Shown one piece after another: positions 11,282 through 23,189 of a stretch of DNA of 64,000 nucleotides. Below the pieces are notes generated by a model. It was given only the letters and a program-made list of their open reading frames with translations. It had not been told where the DNA came from and did no database searches. Source of the stretch: Argyresthia goedartella (lineage: Eukaryota > Arthropoda > Insecta > Lepidoptera > Argyresthiidae); assembly GCA_949825045.1 (NCBI GenBank), contig OX463809.1:3995501-4059500 (forward strand), given 5' to 3'. Positions within the stretch are counted from its first letter, which is position 1. Each line of letters starts with the position of its first letter. Both the position numbers and the translations under genes were made by a program.

Positions 11282-12077
11282 TCAATAGCTCCTTGCTGAA
11301 TCTTTTCTCTTGTCGGAAGGTATTTCTAGGAAGTCTTTGGTTTTGTTTATTGGACTAATTCCAGTTTTCCTGAAACCGGAAAGAATGTTTTCCTGTGCGG
11401 TTGAATTAAGACTCATCAAGAGTTTTTTTAGAAGAGCCGGGAATGGGCTCTTTGGCACTGTCGCGAGGCTTCTACTTTCTGTTTTTTTCCACGAGAAAAG
11501 AATATCACGCCAGTTCTTTTTTGTAGGTCTAAAAAACGCAACGTCCAGCGGCTGTGTTAAGTGGGTGGAATTGGCAGTCAGGAAGACAAAATGAATGTCT
11601 TTTTCTTTGCATTCCCTGATCAAATCGATAGATAAATGGGAGGAGAGGTTATCTCCTATCATAATTTTTTTACCAGCCTTGTTTTCGAAATATGGGATCA
11701 CAATGATACGAACCCAATCCATAAAAGTTTCAGCATCAAACCAGCCAGAGTTAGTTCGATTGTACCGACAATCTGCAGGACCTTGTAGAACCCATGATTC
11801 ATAAAGATGTTGGGACTTATAAACCACATAACATGGTAGTAGGGTTCCATCTGCGGCTGCTGCCATCATCAAAGATGTAGATGCATTGCTGTGATTTATC
11901 ACACGTTCCGGATATTTTTTGCCCCTTTTCGTTGTAACTTTTATTTTACCGGGATCATCCGAAAGGTTGGTCTCATCGTAGTTTATTATATTGCACAATG
12001 GTACTCCCTCAAGACATTTATCTAATTCACCGAAATAATTTTCTATAATCTCAGGCGATACAGATGCTCTGGACCTT
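11282..12077 (-). pseudogene. Pogo-like (DDE_1) transposase, 5' truncated
   Basis: The frame encodes a DDE superfamily transposase core. NYDETNLSDDPG holds the first catalytic Asp. Then come GRKYPERV-like and SLMMAAAADGTLLPCYVVYK segments, MIGDNLSSHLS (second Asp), LTANSTHLTQPLDVAFFRP (third acid region) and a GFRKTGISPIN tail, as in pogo/Tigger/jerky-type proteins of the Tc1/mariner superfamily. The DNA-binding helix-turn-helix region that should precede it is missing. The first residues (MLLGNPLV) of the open frame come from the adjoining Ty3/Gypsy sequence, so the break is at about 12080. It is not functional as it stands. Confidence 0.8.
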
Positions 12078-12080
12078 TTA

Positions 12081-12980
12081 ACTAGTGGATTCCCTAATAA
12101 CACCTAGTTTCAACATCTCCGCGACCTGCTCCTCAATAATTTCTCGTTGCACCGGCGAAACGCGATACGGGTGACAATGAACCGGCTCTTCATCATAAGT
12201 CTTAATATCGACCGACACTATCTCCGACCTACCTAACTGGTCATTTGCAAACGCAAATCTATCCGTATTCCTATCCAACAACGCCAATATTACCTGCTTA
12301 TCATTCTCACATAAATCCTCATTTACGATAAACCGTTTATCTTCTACCCCAAACGCAAATTCGCACGAATCCGATAACCCCGAGAAATAAACGTAATCGC
12401 CCTTTCTTAACTCCTGAAAGTCGGTAAAATCTATCACGTCATGATCCTCAATAACCGTGGTTTTCCCGAAGTTCACTTGTTTCGTTCTAGAACCGTCTAG
12501 AAAGTCCGACCCTATCTTTTGTTTTGAAAGAATCCCTACGCGCATGACATTTCGTTTTACCGGTGTCGTGTTTTGTTTCGTATGGAAATTATTGAAAAAC
12601 GGTATTTTTCCCTGGAAAAAACACATACACGAATGAACAAAATCAATATTCATACCGTTCTTTATTAAAAAATCCACACCTAAAATAATGCTACAATTTA
12701 AATCAGTTATTACTAAAAATTCCTGTGAAAAGTTAAAATTGTCCAAACTAAAATCTATAACACATTTCCCTACAATTTGCAATAAACTTCCATTTACCGC
12801 CCTAACACGTCTCTTCTCTTGTTGCATACATCTCGCACCCACTTGATCTGCAACGGCTGGGCTGATGCATGAAGCCGTAGCGCCTGTATCTAAAAGAGCT
12901 ACCACGTTTACATTAGAAGAATTCAATAAAACTAATGGTCTGACCTGCTGATCGGCCTCGACTGCGACGATCTTCCCCAT
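12081..12980 (-). pseudogene. Ty3/Gypsy protease and start of reverse transcriptase
   Basis: The product has VVALLDTGATASCISP, the retropepsin active site (DTGA), followed by VGKCVIDF and SIILGVDFL, the flap and ILG segments of Gypsy proteases. The C-terminus VHCHPYRVSPVQREIIEEQVAEMLKLGVI is the conserved opening of a Ty3/Gypsy reverse transcriptase. The frame then meets a stop that belongs to the neighbouring element. It would process Gag-Pol, but the polymerase body is gone. Confidence 0.85.
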
Positions 12981-13127
12981 TGGTCGTTTCGCCTCCGTGC
13001 TACGCTGCTGAGCTCGTCTAAGGCCCTCATTCCACAGGTCAGCCTGGTCACCGCTATCGGCCTCTAGCGACGACGCGTTGTAAAATCCGCTTGCCTAGGA
13101 CGCAAATTATAATTATTAGTACTAGGT

Positions 13128-13703
13128 CTAATATGTGGTTCCTGACCACTGTCTCCCCCCCCCTCTATTGCTATGGGCCAAATTCGGTCCAAAAGTTGCC
13201 GGGTTCCTAAACACATTTACATTATCATCAATTCCCGGAGTTAATTTCTCCATCTGTACCAGTACTGCCCTTAGCGCCTTCTTATCTACAAAATGGCTCA
13301 ACATTAATTTATTTCTAAGATGGTTTTGCAATCCTCTTAAAAATTGCGTTATAAAAATGTCATCTTTGGTAACTCTAGCCTTCCTCGCTAGGTCCCCTAA
13401 GTAATGGAAGTAGTCCAACAAACTTCTTTTCTCTTGCTTGGCATTGTAGAACTTCTCTGCAAAGTCTGTGCTTCCAAATTCCTCATTAAATTTATCCACC
13501 ACCTCTTCAAATGTCTGGGCACTGCCCCTAATTTCCCTAAAAAAATATAAGGCTCCACCTTCTAAATACGAAGGAAATAATAATTTTAATTCCTCCGACA
13601 TAATAAATTTCTTCCTCGATGCAGCATCTCTGAAGTCTTCTAAAAAGTCTTCAAAGGACTCCTGAGGACTCCCCGAAAAACAAGTTGACAAATCCTCCAT
13701 CAT
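13128..13703 (-). pseudogene. Ty3/Gypsy gag
   Basis: A 191-residue frame (ATG at 13703) has the retrotransposon gag fold signature: FEDFLEDFRDAA, LLFPSYLEGGALYFF, EVVDKFNEEFGST and EKRSLLDYFHYLGDLARKARV. No zinc knuckle is in this frame. A G-tract at about 13157-13167 (C on the plus strand) separates it from the protease frame, suggesting a frameshift, either programmed or by mutation. Gag would build the particle shell. Confidence 0.7.
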
Positions 13704-13993
13704 GAAACAATTTCATAAAATTTTTCACAAAATGTCCGCTGCTATAAAAATCTTTCCACAACATTTTTCTATTCGATTCTTCACTCGCTTGGCAGGTCGA
13801 GGTAATTCCTAAATTAAAAACTTAAGTACAGAAATATACTTCCTTTCAATGTAGTTTCGATCCTTCCTCGATTCTTCAAGGTCTGGATCGACGATCACTA
13901 TCCTCTTCTATTACGTCACTTCTTATGACGTCACCTCTTATTCCTTATGAAGCGGTCTTCTTATATCTCCGGTTCGTTCGGCGTCTCCGCCAA
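13704..13993 (-). other. Ty3/Gypsy leader and primer-site region
   Basis: Directly after the LTR (minus strand) comes TTGGCGGAGACGCCG, a candidate primer binding site that begins with TTGG. The rest has no open frame of note. Confidence 0.45.
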
Positions 13994-14200
13994 TGTAATG
14001 TCTCAGCACTTCTTTGAGCACTACCTATACTTGAAATATATAATATATATACTTGACTTGACATGACTTGTGTTTTTATTTATCATGTATGGTTACAATT
14101 TGTATAAAAGGGATCAAACTGGCTCGATAGCCATTACGCTAATCCTAACTATATAATTTAGCTCAGTCGCTGGCCGAAGCCTAAGGTGAAATGTGTCACA
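13994..14200 (-). repeat. 5' LTR of Ty3/Gypsy element (207 bp)
   Basis: On the minus strand it starts TGTGACAC (14200) and ends CATTACA (13994), the usual TG...CA pair. Only one LTR is present, so the limits rest on these dinucleotides and the following primer-site-like sequence. Confidence 0.5.
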
Positions 14201-15293
14201 TTGAGTTTTCACATCCAAGCCTCTTTCTTTTTTCATTACAAATTACGTAACAGTGTCAAAGTGAACACCCACTCTAAAGAGGCCCGTATACAATATTATC
14301 GCATAGACAAATATCGAACCTTACAGTACCAACCTAATATACCTGTTTTCTCAATACCTAACGTGACACGTGGAGAAATTGTAAAAACAAATAGGCTGTA
14401 GCGCGTGCTAACGAAATGGTTGTACAAAATGCATACCTACATAGAATCATACAAACACACATACATATAAACATATATACATTCAACATACAACAAATAT
14501 ACATACAACATGCATACACACAATATATATATATATTCATAAATATATAGGTACACCCTAACTACCTACCTACCTAGCTAATTATAACTATTTTTCATAG
14601 CAAACTTTCTTTATTTAATTGAAAAATTATGTGTGACAACCACTCGGGCTTTATCGTTCCTTTTTACCATAAAGTCGTCTCTATTTAGCCAGCCATCGTA
14701 TCTATTAACCTCTGCTGTCGTTTCTATTTACACTTATCCCGCCCCTTTTCACCCCAAAGCCACAACATTTTACTATTGTTGAGAAAAATTTCGAAAAGTA
14801 CCAATAATTATGAAAGATCACTTACTTTAAGTAGTTGACCGGCTTCATCAATAAGTATTTAACCTCACAAGCACACTTTTTGAGCAGTTTTGCTCGCGAA
14901 CTCAAGAAAGAGTAAAGTTTTGAGGAGCGAAAAACAGCCGTTGCAGACGAGTCGTGTTCAATGAGAAATTTGATGAACTTGCAACTAACTTCATGCTGAT
15001 TCAGTGTTGCCATTTCATAAAACCAATATTCAGCTATCTACAAAAAAATAATCTTACGAATGGTAGAAATTAAAGTCCCATAAAATGTGTATTCAAACGT
15101 ATTTTTGGTTTTATCCTTATTCACCCCTGCATCCCTTTTCACCCCGTTTTACGGTTCTATCGAGAAAATCGCATCCAATCGCGTTTCCCTTTAGTGAAAA
15201 TCTTAATCAAATACTCAATAAACGTTAACCCAAAAATCAAATCTGTAGATGACTTCATGGTGGAGTAAATGGATTCGAAAAAAGCCCCTTAAA
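14201..15293. other. AT-rich spacer with AC/AT simple repeats
   Basis: 14440-14555 is a low-complexity tract of ACATAC and TATA runs. 14640-15180 contains CCCCTTTTCACCCC and CCCCGTTTTACGG, which match in reverse the motif near 7208. A 63-codon minus frame at 14822-15013 is not recognised. Confidence 0.35.
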
Positions 15294-15441
15294 CGATTGT
15301 GGCCATGCCACCCCATTGGGAAAAGATGTGAAGCTATGTAAAAAATGATGACATGTTTCAAAAATGTTGACATCTGTCAGAAGCATTACAAACAAACATA
15401 GCTTCACATCTTTTCCCAATGGGGTGGCATGGCCACAATCG
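15294..15441. repeat. Hairpin MITE with perfect 46-bp terminal inverted repeats
   Basis: 15294-15339 and 15396-15441 are exact reverse complements; the ends are CGATTGTGGCC and GGCCACAATCG. The 56-bp interior itself contains TGACATGT/TGACATCTGTCA pairs. There is no coding capacity, so it must depend on a transposase elsewhere. No clear flanking duplication is seen. Confidence 0.85.
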
Positions 15442-16464
15442 TGGCCGTGTCAAAAACTTCAATGAAATAAACGTATGTAGGTACTTTATCAATGCTGTGT
15501 TCAATACCTTCCTTCAACGGTCTGCTGCCCTGGTACTTTCTGGCAGAAAAAAGGCTCGATAAATTAGGTATAACAGGACGGTTGCGATTTGGAAGGCACG
15601 TTCAACTAGCCGCTCTAAACTATTTTGAGAACTAATATTAGTTTGAATTACGTTAATCGGTATTTGGAAGTCACGCTCTCTAAACGCAAACTAAGAATAG
15701 TTCTCGTTTTTTTTTTCAACTAAACGAATTACCGCCCCTAGGGACAGTTCTGAACCTCAATGTATCTTTTTATTTCTCGATTATGTTTCGATACAATCGA
15801 TATTTTTCGTCATAGTCAAATAAAGAAACTGTTCAAATATATTTTCAAATTATTATTAATTTATTATTACACGTGCATTTTGTAGTGTTTCAAATTATAT
15901 TTTTAAGATAACTTCAATAATAATCCACCGATAGACCCATTTTGAATAAACTAAAATTATGTTCAATCAGTTTCAGAACGTTTGTGTTGCATGCCGCGGG
16001 CGGCGCGAACTGTCTTTGTCGTCTGTCACAATTACTTCAGTCATTATTTTTTTCAATGTGATTTTAATTTTTTCCTTTCTTTTTGTGCTGTACTTCGTGT
16101 TATTATTGGAGAAGAAGAACAGCAGGAAACAAATGTTGAAACGGCAACAGGCGCTGCTAACCGCTGCTTTTAGAGCGGCTCCATTCAAACAACGAGATTG
16201 TTCGGGGTATGTGCATTGCAATAACTTGTTTGTTTGGTAAACAGATTGTGATGTGTTTTGTGACTGCGACTTCTCATCTTTCCCCACTATGGGACACTGA
16301 TATGCATGTCTGACATGGTACCCACCTATCTATTTTGCTCTTATTCGGGATGAGAAGACCTACCACTAGGTATAAATGACAGAAATCCGCCGGCAATTTT
16401 CCCGCGCAATCAAATTAAAAATATTGAGGAACGCATATGTTTTCACTTTGCTAAACTTTTGCAG

Positions 16465-16566
16465 GGAATAGAGCGAGCCCCACGATAATGGAGCAGGAGC
16501 AGTGGTCGGCCCTTGCCACACAGCTCAATTAATTCGGCTGCGGCAGAGATTTGAAAGAGGCAATAG
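16465..16566 (+). pseudogene. Exon-like remnant with Myb/SANT-type sequence
   Basis: Bounded by TTTTGCAG and GTATGT splice-like signals. One frame reads EQEQWSALATQLN, a stop, then FGCGRDLKEA. This resembles the Myb/SANT-like accessory protein of PIF/Harbinger elements. The internal stop indicates decay. Assignment is tentative and depends on the Harbinger-like exons at 21240-21595. Confidence 0.3.
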
Positions 16567-18362
16567 GTATGTCTAATATTTGTTTAGATAAGTTTCTACT
16601 GACCAGATAGGTACTAGAGTGTGAGAATGATACACATATTAATATGTAGCCCATTAATGTCCCCACCGAGGGGCACGGGGCTTTACTTGGATACAAGTAA
16701 GATTGAGTCATACTCCACCATGCTGGCTCTGCCGGTTCGATAGAGGGGTGTCAACCCTTAATAGTGGCCAACCCAACTGTCAGAAGAAATCAAGCTGCCC
16801 TTTTAAGGCCTATGACACAGCTACCACCGAGTATGAGACACATAAGTGATATAAATAGATTAACCCTTCCCTTGCCACACGCCTCGCAACCGCATCTAGG
16901 GTCACTTGCCGCGGCGCAAATCGTGCGCACCACAGGTGGCGGGCCGCGCGCCCCGCGCTTGCTTCTATCCTCCAAGAGGCGTAAACTACTTATTTAATAG
17001 AAACAACCTGTATATATTTGAAAACTGCATTAAACATACTTTCTAATAATGTAACATAAGCTGGGTTTGGTCAAGCAGTCTAGGTGTGAGCAAAGAAAGT
17101 ATTCTGAAAATAGGGATTTTTTCTTCTCATTTTTGTCAAAAACTATTGAATTTTCAAAATTAAACACAGGAAGAGCTTGAATTTTTGGTTTTATTTACAA
17201 CATTATCTTATTTACACAGTTACATATAAACATGACATGGTCCTGTGGAAAAATTAAGACAAAAATTGATTTAAAGCCATGACCTTAAAATAACATTATC
17301 AAAAAAGTGTTCTAAAATAGGTTATGTTGTCAGCTTATTTCTAGACCCTCTTTGTGACTACAGTGGCTTGTCTAAGCTAATTTAGAGAGTTTAGGTCTTT
17401 AACTAGTTAAATCAAGAACCCCTATACAGATATGATTTGTCGTTGGTGTGTATGACCCGATATTAAACACCTCTCCAGTCACATAGTAAAATTATGGGCT
17501 TGACATATTTGCTGAAAATGGTCAATAAATTCAAAAACTACATTAAATTAACTAACTAATTCAAAAACTACATTAAATTACCTAACTAATTCAATGAACA
17601 CTATCTAATTAGCATACTAGAAACAAGAAGTTTTGAAGAGTTGAAAATGATCAATTTCTTCATACAAACAGAAATACCACTGGCGAAAAAAGTATGGATG
17701 CGACATTGAAATTCTGATCTTTGGTAGATATGACAGATGTTTAAAAAATAGTTTACAATTATGGGGTTACATCATGGGTTTGATGGAAGAGATGTCTTTT
17801 TAGAGATAAGCTTGCCTTTGCAAATTAATTCTCTGTATTTTTTGTGTTTTTTATTTTATGTTCAAGAGTCATATACAAAATACAATTTAATGTATATTGT
17901 AATGAGAAATTACATAAATATATAAATTTGACAAGTATCGAACCGTATTAGAATACAAATAAAAACTACTAGATAAATGACTAAATTACATATTTAAACT
18001 GAATTATCTCAGAAACGCTACTACGCTATTTACTATATTGTTTCAAAAGAACATTTGTTGTTTGTAATTAAATTCTCATTACACGAAACATTACATTACA
18101 GTACACGAAAAACCAAAATTTTAGGGTAGGTACCTATTTGAAGTATCAAGTAGCCTGGCTTCATACAAAAATGTTTACTTGTAAAAAAATATTACTTATT
18201 AAAATATCAATAAAATAAATTAGCAATGGTAAGATAACAAATAACATGTTCAAATATATGTGATTTTTTTTTTAAACACAGAGCTTTTTACGAACATATT
18301 GTTGGAATATCTTAAAAAATAATTAAAAAAAAACACAGTACGCTACGCTAAAAAAATGTTTC
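16567..18362. other. AT-rich region, no gene seen
   Basis: Short open frames at 16764-16997 are GC-richer (16860-16970) but unrecognised. 17770-17830 resembles the 3' end of the LINE at 30155-32335 (GGAAGAGATGTC, AGAGATAAGC, GCCTTTGCA). 17530-17590 holds a short tandem duplication (AATTCAAAAACTACATTAAA). Confidence 0.35.
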
Positions 18363-18964
18363 TTACGTCACTGGTGATGGCGCCAACAAAGCGGAGGAAG
18401 CAGGCGGCATCTCGTGTATTGTGATCAGGGATTGGAGGGGATCCCAGATCCGCTGGCGCTTAATGTGCAAGAGGGACTCCAACGGTTCTCCCTCTGGGAG
18501 TCCGCCTCCGACAATATTACCGCAGTAAAATCTGAAAGAAAGAACAAAATTATAAAAGTTAAAAGTATACAAAAAAGAATAGAATATAAGTAAATTTATT
18601 CGTCTCCAATAATACAAACAACAAAACTTACATACAAAAATAATTAAAAGAACAAAACAAGTAAAACATACAATTTAAAGCAATAAACAAACAAAACATA
18701 TTACCGCTGCTGCTCCTCTGGCATACTTCCCCTGCCCCTGCCCCTGCCGCTGCCCCTGCCCCTGCCCCTGCCCCTGCCTTTCGCTGCGACCCTCCCTCGG
18801 CTGTCGGTATTCCCGCCGTGGGTCCTGGCTCGTCGAGCCGGCGTCGGAGGCTCCAAGGGACATGGCTCCACAATGACGTACACCTCAATTTCCCTAGAGG
18901 AGCTTACTCCTCCTCGTCCTCCACCTTTCCCCCTCCCTATTCCTCCTCCTCTTATCCTCACCAT
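18363..18964 (-). pseudogene. Two exon-like segments of an arginine/glycine-rich protein
   Basis: On the minus strand an ATG frame at 18964 reads MVRIRGGGIGRGKGGGRGG, then a GRGRGRGSGRGRGRGS run (18720-18780), ending at a GGTAATA donor-like site (about 18711). A second segment starts after TTTCTTTCAG (about 18530) and reads FYCGNIVGGGLPEGEPLE..., ending PSPVT (18363) or spliced at the adjacent GTAAGA. I do not recognise the protein. Splice signals suggest a real or former gene, perhaps the accessory gene of the Harbinger-like element around it. The RG run could equally be a simple-repeat artefact. Confidence 0.3.
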
Positions 18965-20519
18965 ATCTTATACACTAGAGAATGCGGAAAAGTGTTAAAA
19001 AAGCGTTAAAAAACAGGCACAGTCAGACACACAAACAGGCGCAAAAAGACAAACAAATAACTTAAATGGTTAATATTTGTGTATTGAAAATATAAGTAAG
19101 CATACAGACACACAATATCAAAGTCCTGAGATGTAGAAGGTCATTGTGAAGGAAAGAGTATGCGGAAAGATATACTTAGACTTTTTTGATGTTTTTTTGT
19201 TTGTTGAGTATTTGTTCTTATTTTGATAGGAGATTATTCATATTATTGAAACAAACCTATTTTGTTAAATAAACTTTTCTCTAAAATGCTTATTTTCGAC
19301 TTTATTAACGAGGCCAAAATTATAATCAAAAGGTAGAAGGGGTATTTTTTAGATACATTTTGTTTTTATTTGCATATGCTCGCCCCACTGCGCTGCGCTC
19401 GCTCCAGTTTTGCTTTTTAGAAGTTCCAACCCAACCTAACCTAAACCCAATTTAAATTTAGCCACAATAACCTACTCTAGCCAAAAATTGACAATAGAGA
19501 AAAGTTATTTTGACAATTGTGGCTTATAATGACGCCACCTATCAGCTGAGTGCAAAATAATATGTGGTTTACTAGACTAAAATTTTGTACCTTTCTGAAA
19601 AAAAAAATAAGTGTTGGGAGATTTCGAAAAAAATTACGGCTAAATTACTGACTACAGAGAAAAGTGTATGAAACAAAAACTTAAGTATTAACGACCTTTG
19701 ATAAGATCTATGCATCAACAAAAAAGCAAATATATGAAATAAAAAAAAAAATAAAAAACATTAAAAATAATCTAAATCCTGTGAAACCCCGTAAAGTGTC
19801 AATAAAGTCGAAAATACGCATCTAAGAAAAAAGTTTATATGACAAAATATGTTTGTATTAACGCATTGAACAACCCCCCCCCCCTTAAAGATTCGATAAA
19901 ACAAAAAAATAAAAAAAAGATAAAAAAAAATATCGCAGTCTTTTGCGCATACCCTTTCGTTAACACTAACCCATTGAAAACAGTAACATGCAACATTTAC
20001 AAAATGCAGACCAAGAGTTAATCAAAACCAAATCTCAAGAATCAATAGCTGTACAGGCGTATCCATACTAAGTTATCTCATGGCCACCGACCGCCATTTT
20101 GTTTCAAAACATACATTGGCGTTGCGGACAAGGTAGTCCAGATGATGACTCAAGATTTTCGATTGACGATTTCAGCTCTCAGAAACGATCTACGCACAAA
20201 ATTATTGTTTTCACTTCGAGTTTATGAATCTTAGATATGAATATAACATAGTTTTATCTGTAAATAGAAACAAAAAGCCATCAATTGTTGTCTTGTCGAA
20301 ACCAGCAAGGCGGAAATTTTTCGCCGTGCAAGTTTAGGTCATCGATATTAGTACAAAATCCAACGCAAACAACCTACAGGATTAAACAGACATGCTAGTT
20401 ACTTACGTTTCTTTCCTTTTGCGATGAAAACAAAACACTTTTCACCAAAAAAACTTGAACACTGCTGCCTCAAACCCACGACTGAACCGGACTGAAGTTG
20501 TGCCGCATGATGCATTCCG
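18965..20519. other. Low-complexity AT-rich region
   Basis: Contains CCTAACCTAA at 19434 (telomere-like), A-rich runs at 19740-19770 and 19905-19930, and a C run at 19875-19884. No gene is visible. Confidence 0.3.
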
Positions 20520-20681
20520 TTGATGGACTTTTACTACGATTGGTTAAGGTCCGACGGTTTTAATACCTATCTCATTCCTTTACATAACGAAATTTTGTTA
20601 CTGTCCTTGTCACACCGATCCCCATTGGTTGAAATTACTCATATTGCTCGACGCGGTAGCGCGCGCTGCTGCTGGGTCTAT

Positions 20682-20779
20682 ATAGGGCGGCCCGCAAATA
20701 TGGCGTTATTGAAAAGTGGACTATGTAGGGCGCTCGGCAAAGGAGGGGTTAACTGGCCTAGAATTAGCCGGAGAACATA
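20682..20779 (+). promoter_or_regulatory. Possible promoter with TATA box and short ORF
   Basis: CTATATAGGGCGGCCCG at 20677-20693 resembles a TATA element in a locally GC-rich stretch. An ATG at 20700 opens 26 codons (MALLKSGLCRAL...). On the other strand AAACGTAAGT near 20405 looks like a splice donor, which might mark a divergent first exon. All of this is weak. Confidence 0.2.
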
Positions 20780-21239
20780 GCTTATTATGAAAGTTATGTC
20801 ATTCATGAATTTGTTTGTATTGTGTAATGTATTCTTTTTAAATTGTATTGTATAGGCATGGACCTAGTGGCCATGCCGTGGTCATTACAGCAAAGCAAGT
20901 CATTCTAGTGGTCATAATCATAAATGATAGCTAATCAAAAAATTGTGTTGATAAACTTGTCCTCCAAGAAAAGTCCTATGCTACTCTAATACTTCCGTCG
21001 GTTGGATTTTCTACTATCTGACGTCTTAATGCCGTCTCGCTCAAGAGTATGGATTGCATGTCTTTTGTTAGTCATTTTCATATTAATTAGTTGAATGGTA
21101 CCTTGTTGTATATTTTCATTTAGGCTGTTGCTTTTCAAGATGTGAATAATGAAAGCAATAAGTTGTTTGTTTACAAATACTTTATGTCTCTGTTATACTT
21201 CATAATACAAATACTTATGTAGTCTTGTTTACTTTACAG

Positions 21240-21440
21240 GGCAGCGGATTCACCTGCACTCCTGTTGGTGCAGGCTTTAAATGAAAACTCCCGCTTGATG
21301 CGCGATACTTTGCGGGAGTCAACAGCTGAATAGACGGCCGCTATCAGGGCTGACACAACAGCTGTTGCCGTGTGCTCGAGCCGCCAGACTGTGCATAGGC
21401 ACACGGAACCACAATAAATAAATCAGTTTGTTAATAAAAT
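21240..21440 (+). pseudogene. Terminal exon of probable Harbinger accessory (Myb-like) gene
   Basis: After ACTTTACAG a frame reads SPALLLVQALNENSRLMRDTL then RESTAE and a stop at 21331-21333. This resembles the C-terminus of Myb-like helper proteins of PIF/Harbinger transposons. AATAAATAAA at 21412 is a good poly(A) signal. It converges with the transposase-like exon on the other strand at 21480-21595, as the two genes of such transposons often do. Confidence 0.4.
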
Positions 21441-21479
21441 ATTTAAAAGTATAAGATTGTGTTTATTTTTTTATGTAAA

Positions 21480-21595
21480 TTAACTATGAACAAGATTAGC
21501 CCGCTGCTGACGGCCTTCCTGCAGGAAGTCAAACGCGTCTTCAACTTCCATATCGTTGGCCGCGCCAGCAGTGGTCTCCTATTCGTCTTCTGAAT
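21480..21595 (-). pseudogene. Terminal exon of probable PIF/Harbinger transposase
   Basis: On the minus strand, after TTTATTTTAG, a frame reads ...TTAGAANDMEVEDAFDFLQEG then RQQRANLVHS and a stop. The EDAFDFLQEGRQQR part resembles the C-terminal end of HARBI1-type nucleases. An in-frame TAG occurs shortly after the exon start. No catalytic exon was found upstream, so this is a remnant. Confidence 0.4.
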
Positions 21596-22494
21596 CTAAA
21601 ATAAAAATAATACGTAGTAGTTCCACATAATATAGGTATGTATTTCGAAAGTTTTGGCAAACGTTATAATCGGTGGACTTTTGCAGCTTCCATTCTTATG
21701 TCTATATATCTTGCTATCATAGTTATGAGCCTGGCATAGTTTGGGCTGCAATATGCAAGCATAAATCAATTTAGTTTACCTAACATAACTGAAGAAGAGG
21801 TAGAAAAATGAAAGGCACGGGACCTGAGTAGGTATAGATCTCGTGGTAAAGGAAGGCCTGTACCCAGCAGTGCGTAAATGTGCGCTGATTTAATTGATTG
21901 AAGGAAATTGATAAGAATGTGAATAACAATCTGTTCTAACTTACCGCCGGTAATTAGACTCTTCGTCTAGGGCTAAGAAGCCGCCACGCATTCGATATCC
22001 ATTTTATTTCGTTATACATATTTTAGGATCAAGAATTCACGACGCGTGAAAACCGCCAAAATAGAAGTCATGACAAGAAAAATAAATTTGCCGCTTAAAG
22101 TTACGTTCGATTGATTGATTGATTAAATTGCGTGATTATCTCGAATTAGACTGAAATACACACGAAATAATAGTTTTCATACGAAATCCGACCAAAATGG
22201 CCTCAAGCTAATTTTAATTGCCACCAAAACCATGCTCGTTAATTTTAACTGCTATCTGTCAAAAAGGAACTAAAATCGGCCATCTAAAATGCCTTCCGAA
22301 TACGAAATCCATACAAACTGGCACACACTAAACTAGACAAGTTAAAATTAACTTTTAAAAACAAATATCGATTAATTTTGGCGCCTTCCGAATACCGATT
22401 AAAGCTAAGCAACTAAGATGACGTCATGATGACGTTTAGTTGTCTAGTTGGCTGTTAATTTTAGTTTGTGTCACCTTCCAAATCGCAACCTGTC

Positions 22495-22612
22495 CGACCG
22501 AACGTTCGGGTTCGGGTTCGGGTTCGGCAAGGTTCGGCAGAAAAATGCAGGTTCGGCGCAAGGTTCGGGTTCGGCCATTTAGCGGCAGAACCGTTCGGCA
22601 CCGCCGAACCTT
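22495..22612. repeat. Left subterminal GGTTCG cluster of hAT element
   Basis: Repeated GTTCGG/CCGAAC motifs in both orientations. Subterminal motif clusters in hAT elements commonly bind the transposase; that role is inferred here. Confidence 0.7.
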
Positions 22613-22827
22613 TGTATTTGCTTGAGTTTTCGTGCGGAATTCGTATGATTTTCTCACTAGATGGCGCTGTATGTATCCTGCCTCGCGGTATCGTTGTGTA
22701 TTTCCGATTTGATGACCTTTGAAAAGAAAGTGCATCTTTCACTGAAGCTGTTCCGCTAATCATGGTAAGTGTTTGTTTTACTCTTTTGTTCTTGTTCTAT
22801 TACTGTATTTTTGTGTTGTGTGTGTGT

Positions 22828-22924
22828 GTGCCACCGCTCCCCGAGTGGTGGATGCCACCGCTCCCCGGGTGGTGGGTGCCACCGCTCCCCGGGTGGTGTG
22901 TGTCACCGCTCTCCGGGTGGTGGG
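22828..22924. repeat. 24-bp minisatellite, four units
   Basis: Each unit has the form CCACCGCTCCCCGGGTGGTG plus four bases and contains a CCACC...GGTGG inverted pair. It lies inside the predicted 5' intron of the hAT transposase gene. Confidence 0.85.
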
Positions 22925-23189
22925 GACTTTTTTTGCGGGCCACATAGCGGGCGTCTACGAGCCACCATCCGCCGCGTGCGGAATGCGGGTTTTTGTCGCG
23001 TAGGGCGAAGAGAAATATTGTGCGATACATTTTTTTTTATACGATTTTACCTAGTTCCACTTATGTTTTTTTTTTGTGCATAAAAAATCAAAAATCTTGC
23101 AAGTTGAATATTACCGGAAAGGCTTTTTCCCGTTTCCGATTTAGCTGAAATTTTAGAAGGATACTGATATTTGTTGACTTTGAGCTGTT

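Larger units (their letters stand above)
12081..14200 (-). mobile_element. Ty3/Gypsy retrotransposon, 5' portion only
   Basis: On the minus strand a 5' LTR (14200-13994), leader, gag, protease and the first residues of reverse transcriptase are present, then the element stops abruptly at about 12081 against pogo-like sequence. The 3' LTR and most of pol are absent. Confidence 0.75.

Noticed and set aside
15959..16240. Small membrane protein with one hydrophobic helix
   Set aside because: No conserved motif, no splice or promoter support; AT-rich sequence readily gives such a segment.
22491..22612. GGTTCG runs as telomeric sequence
   Set aside because: Both clusters are tied to the hAT ends and occur in both orientations.
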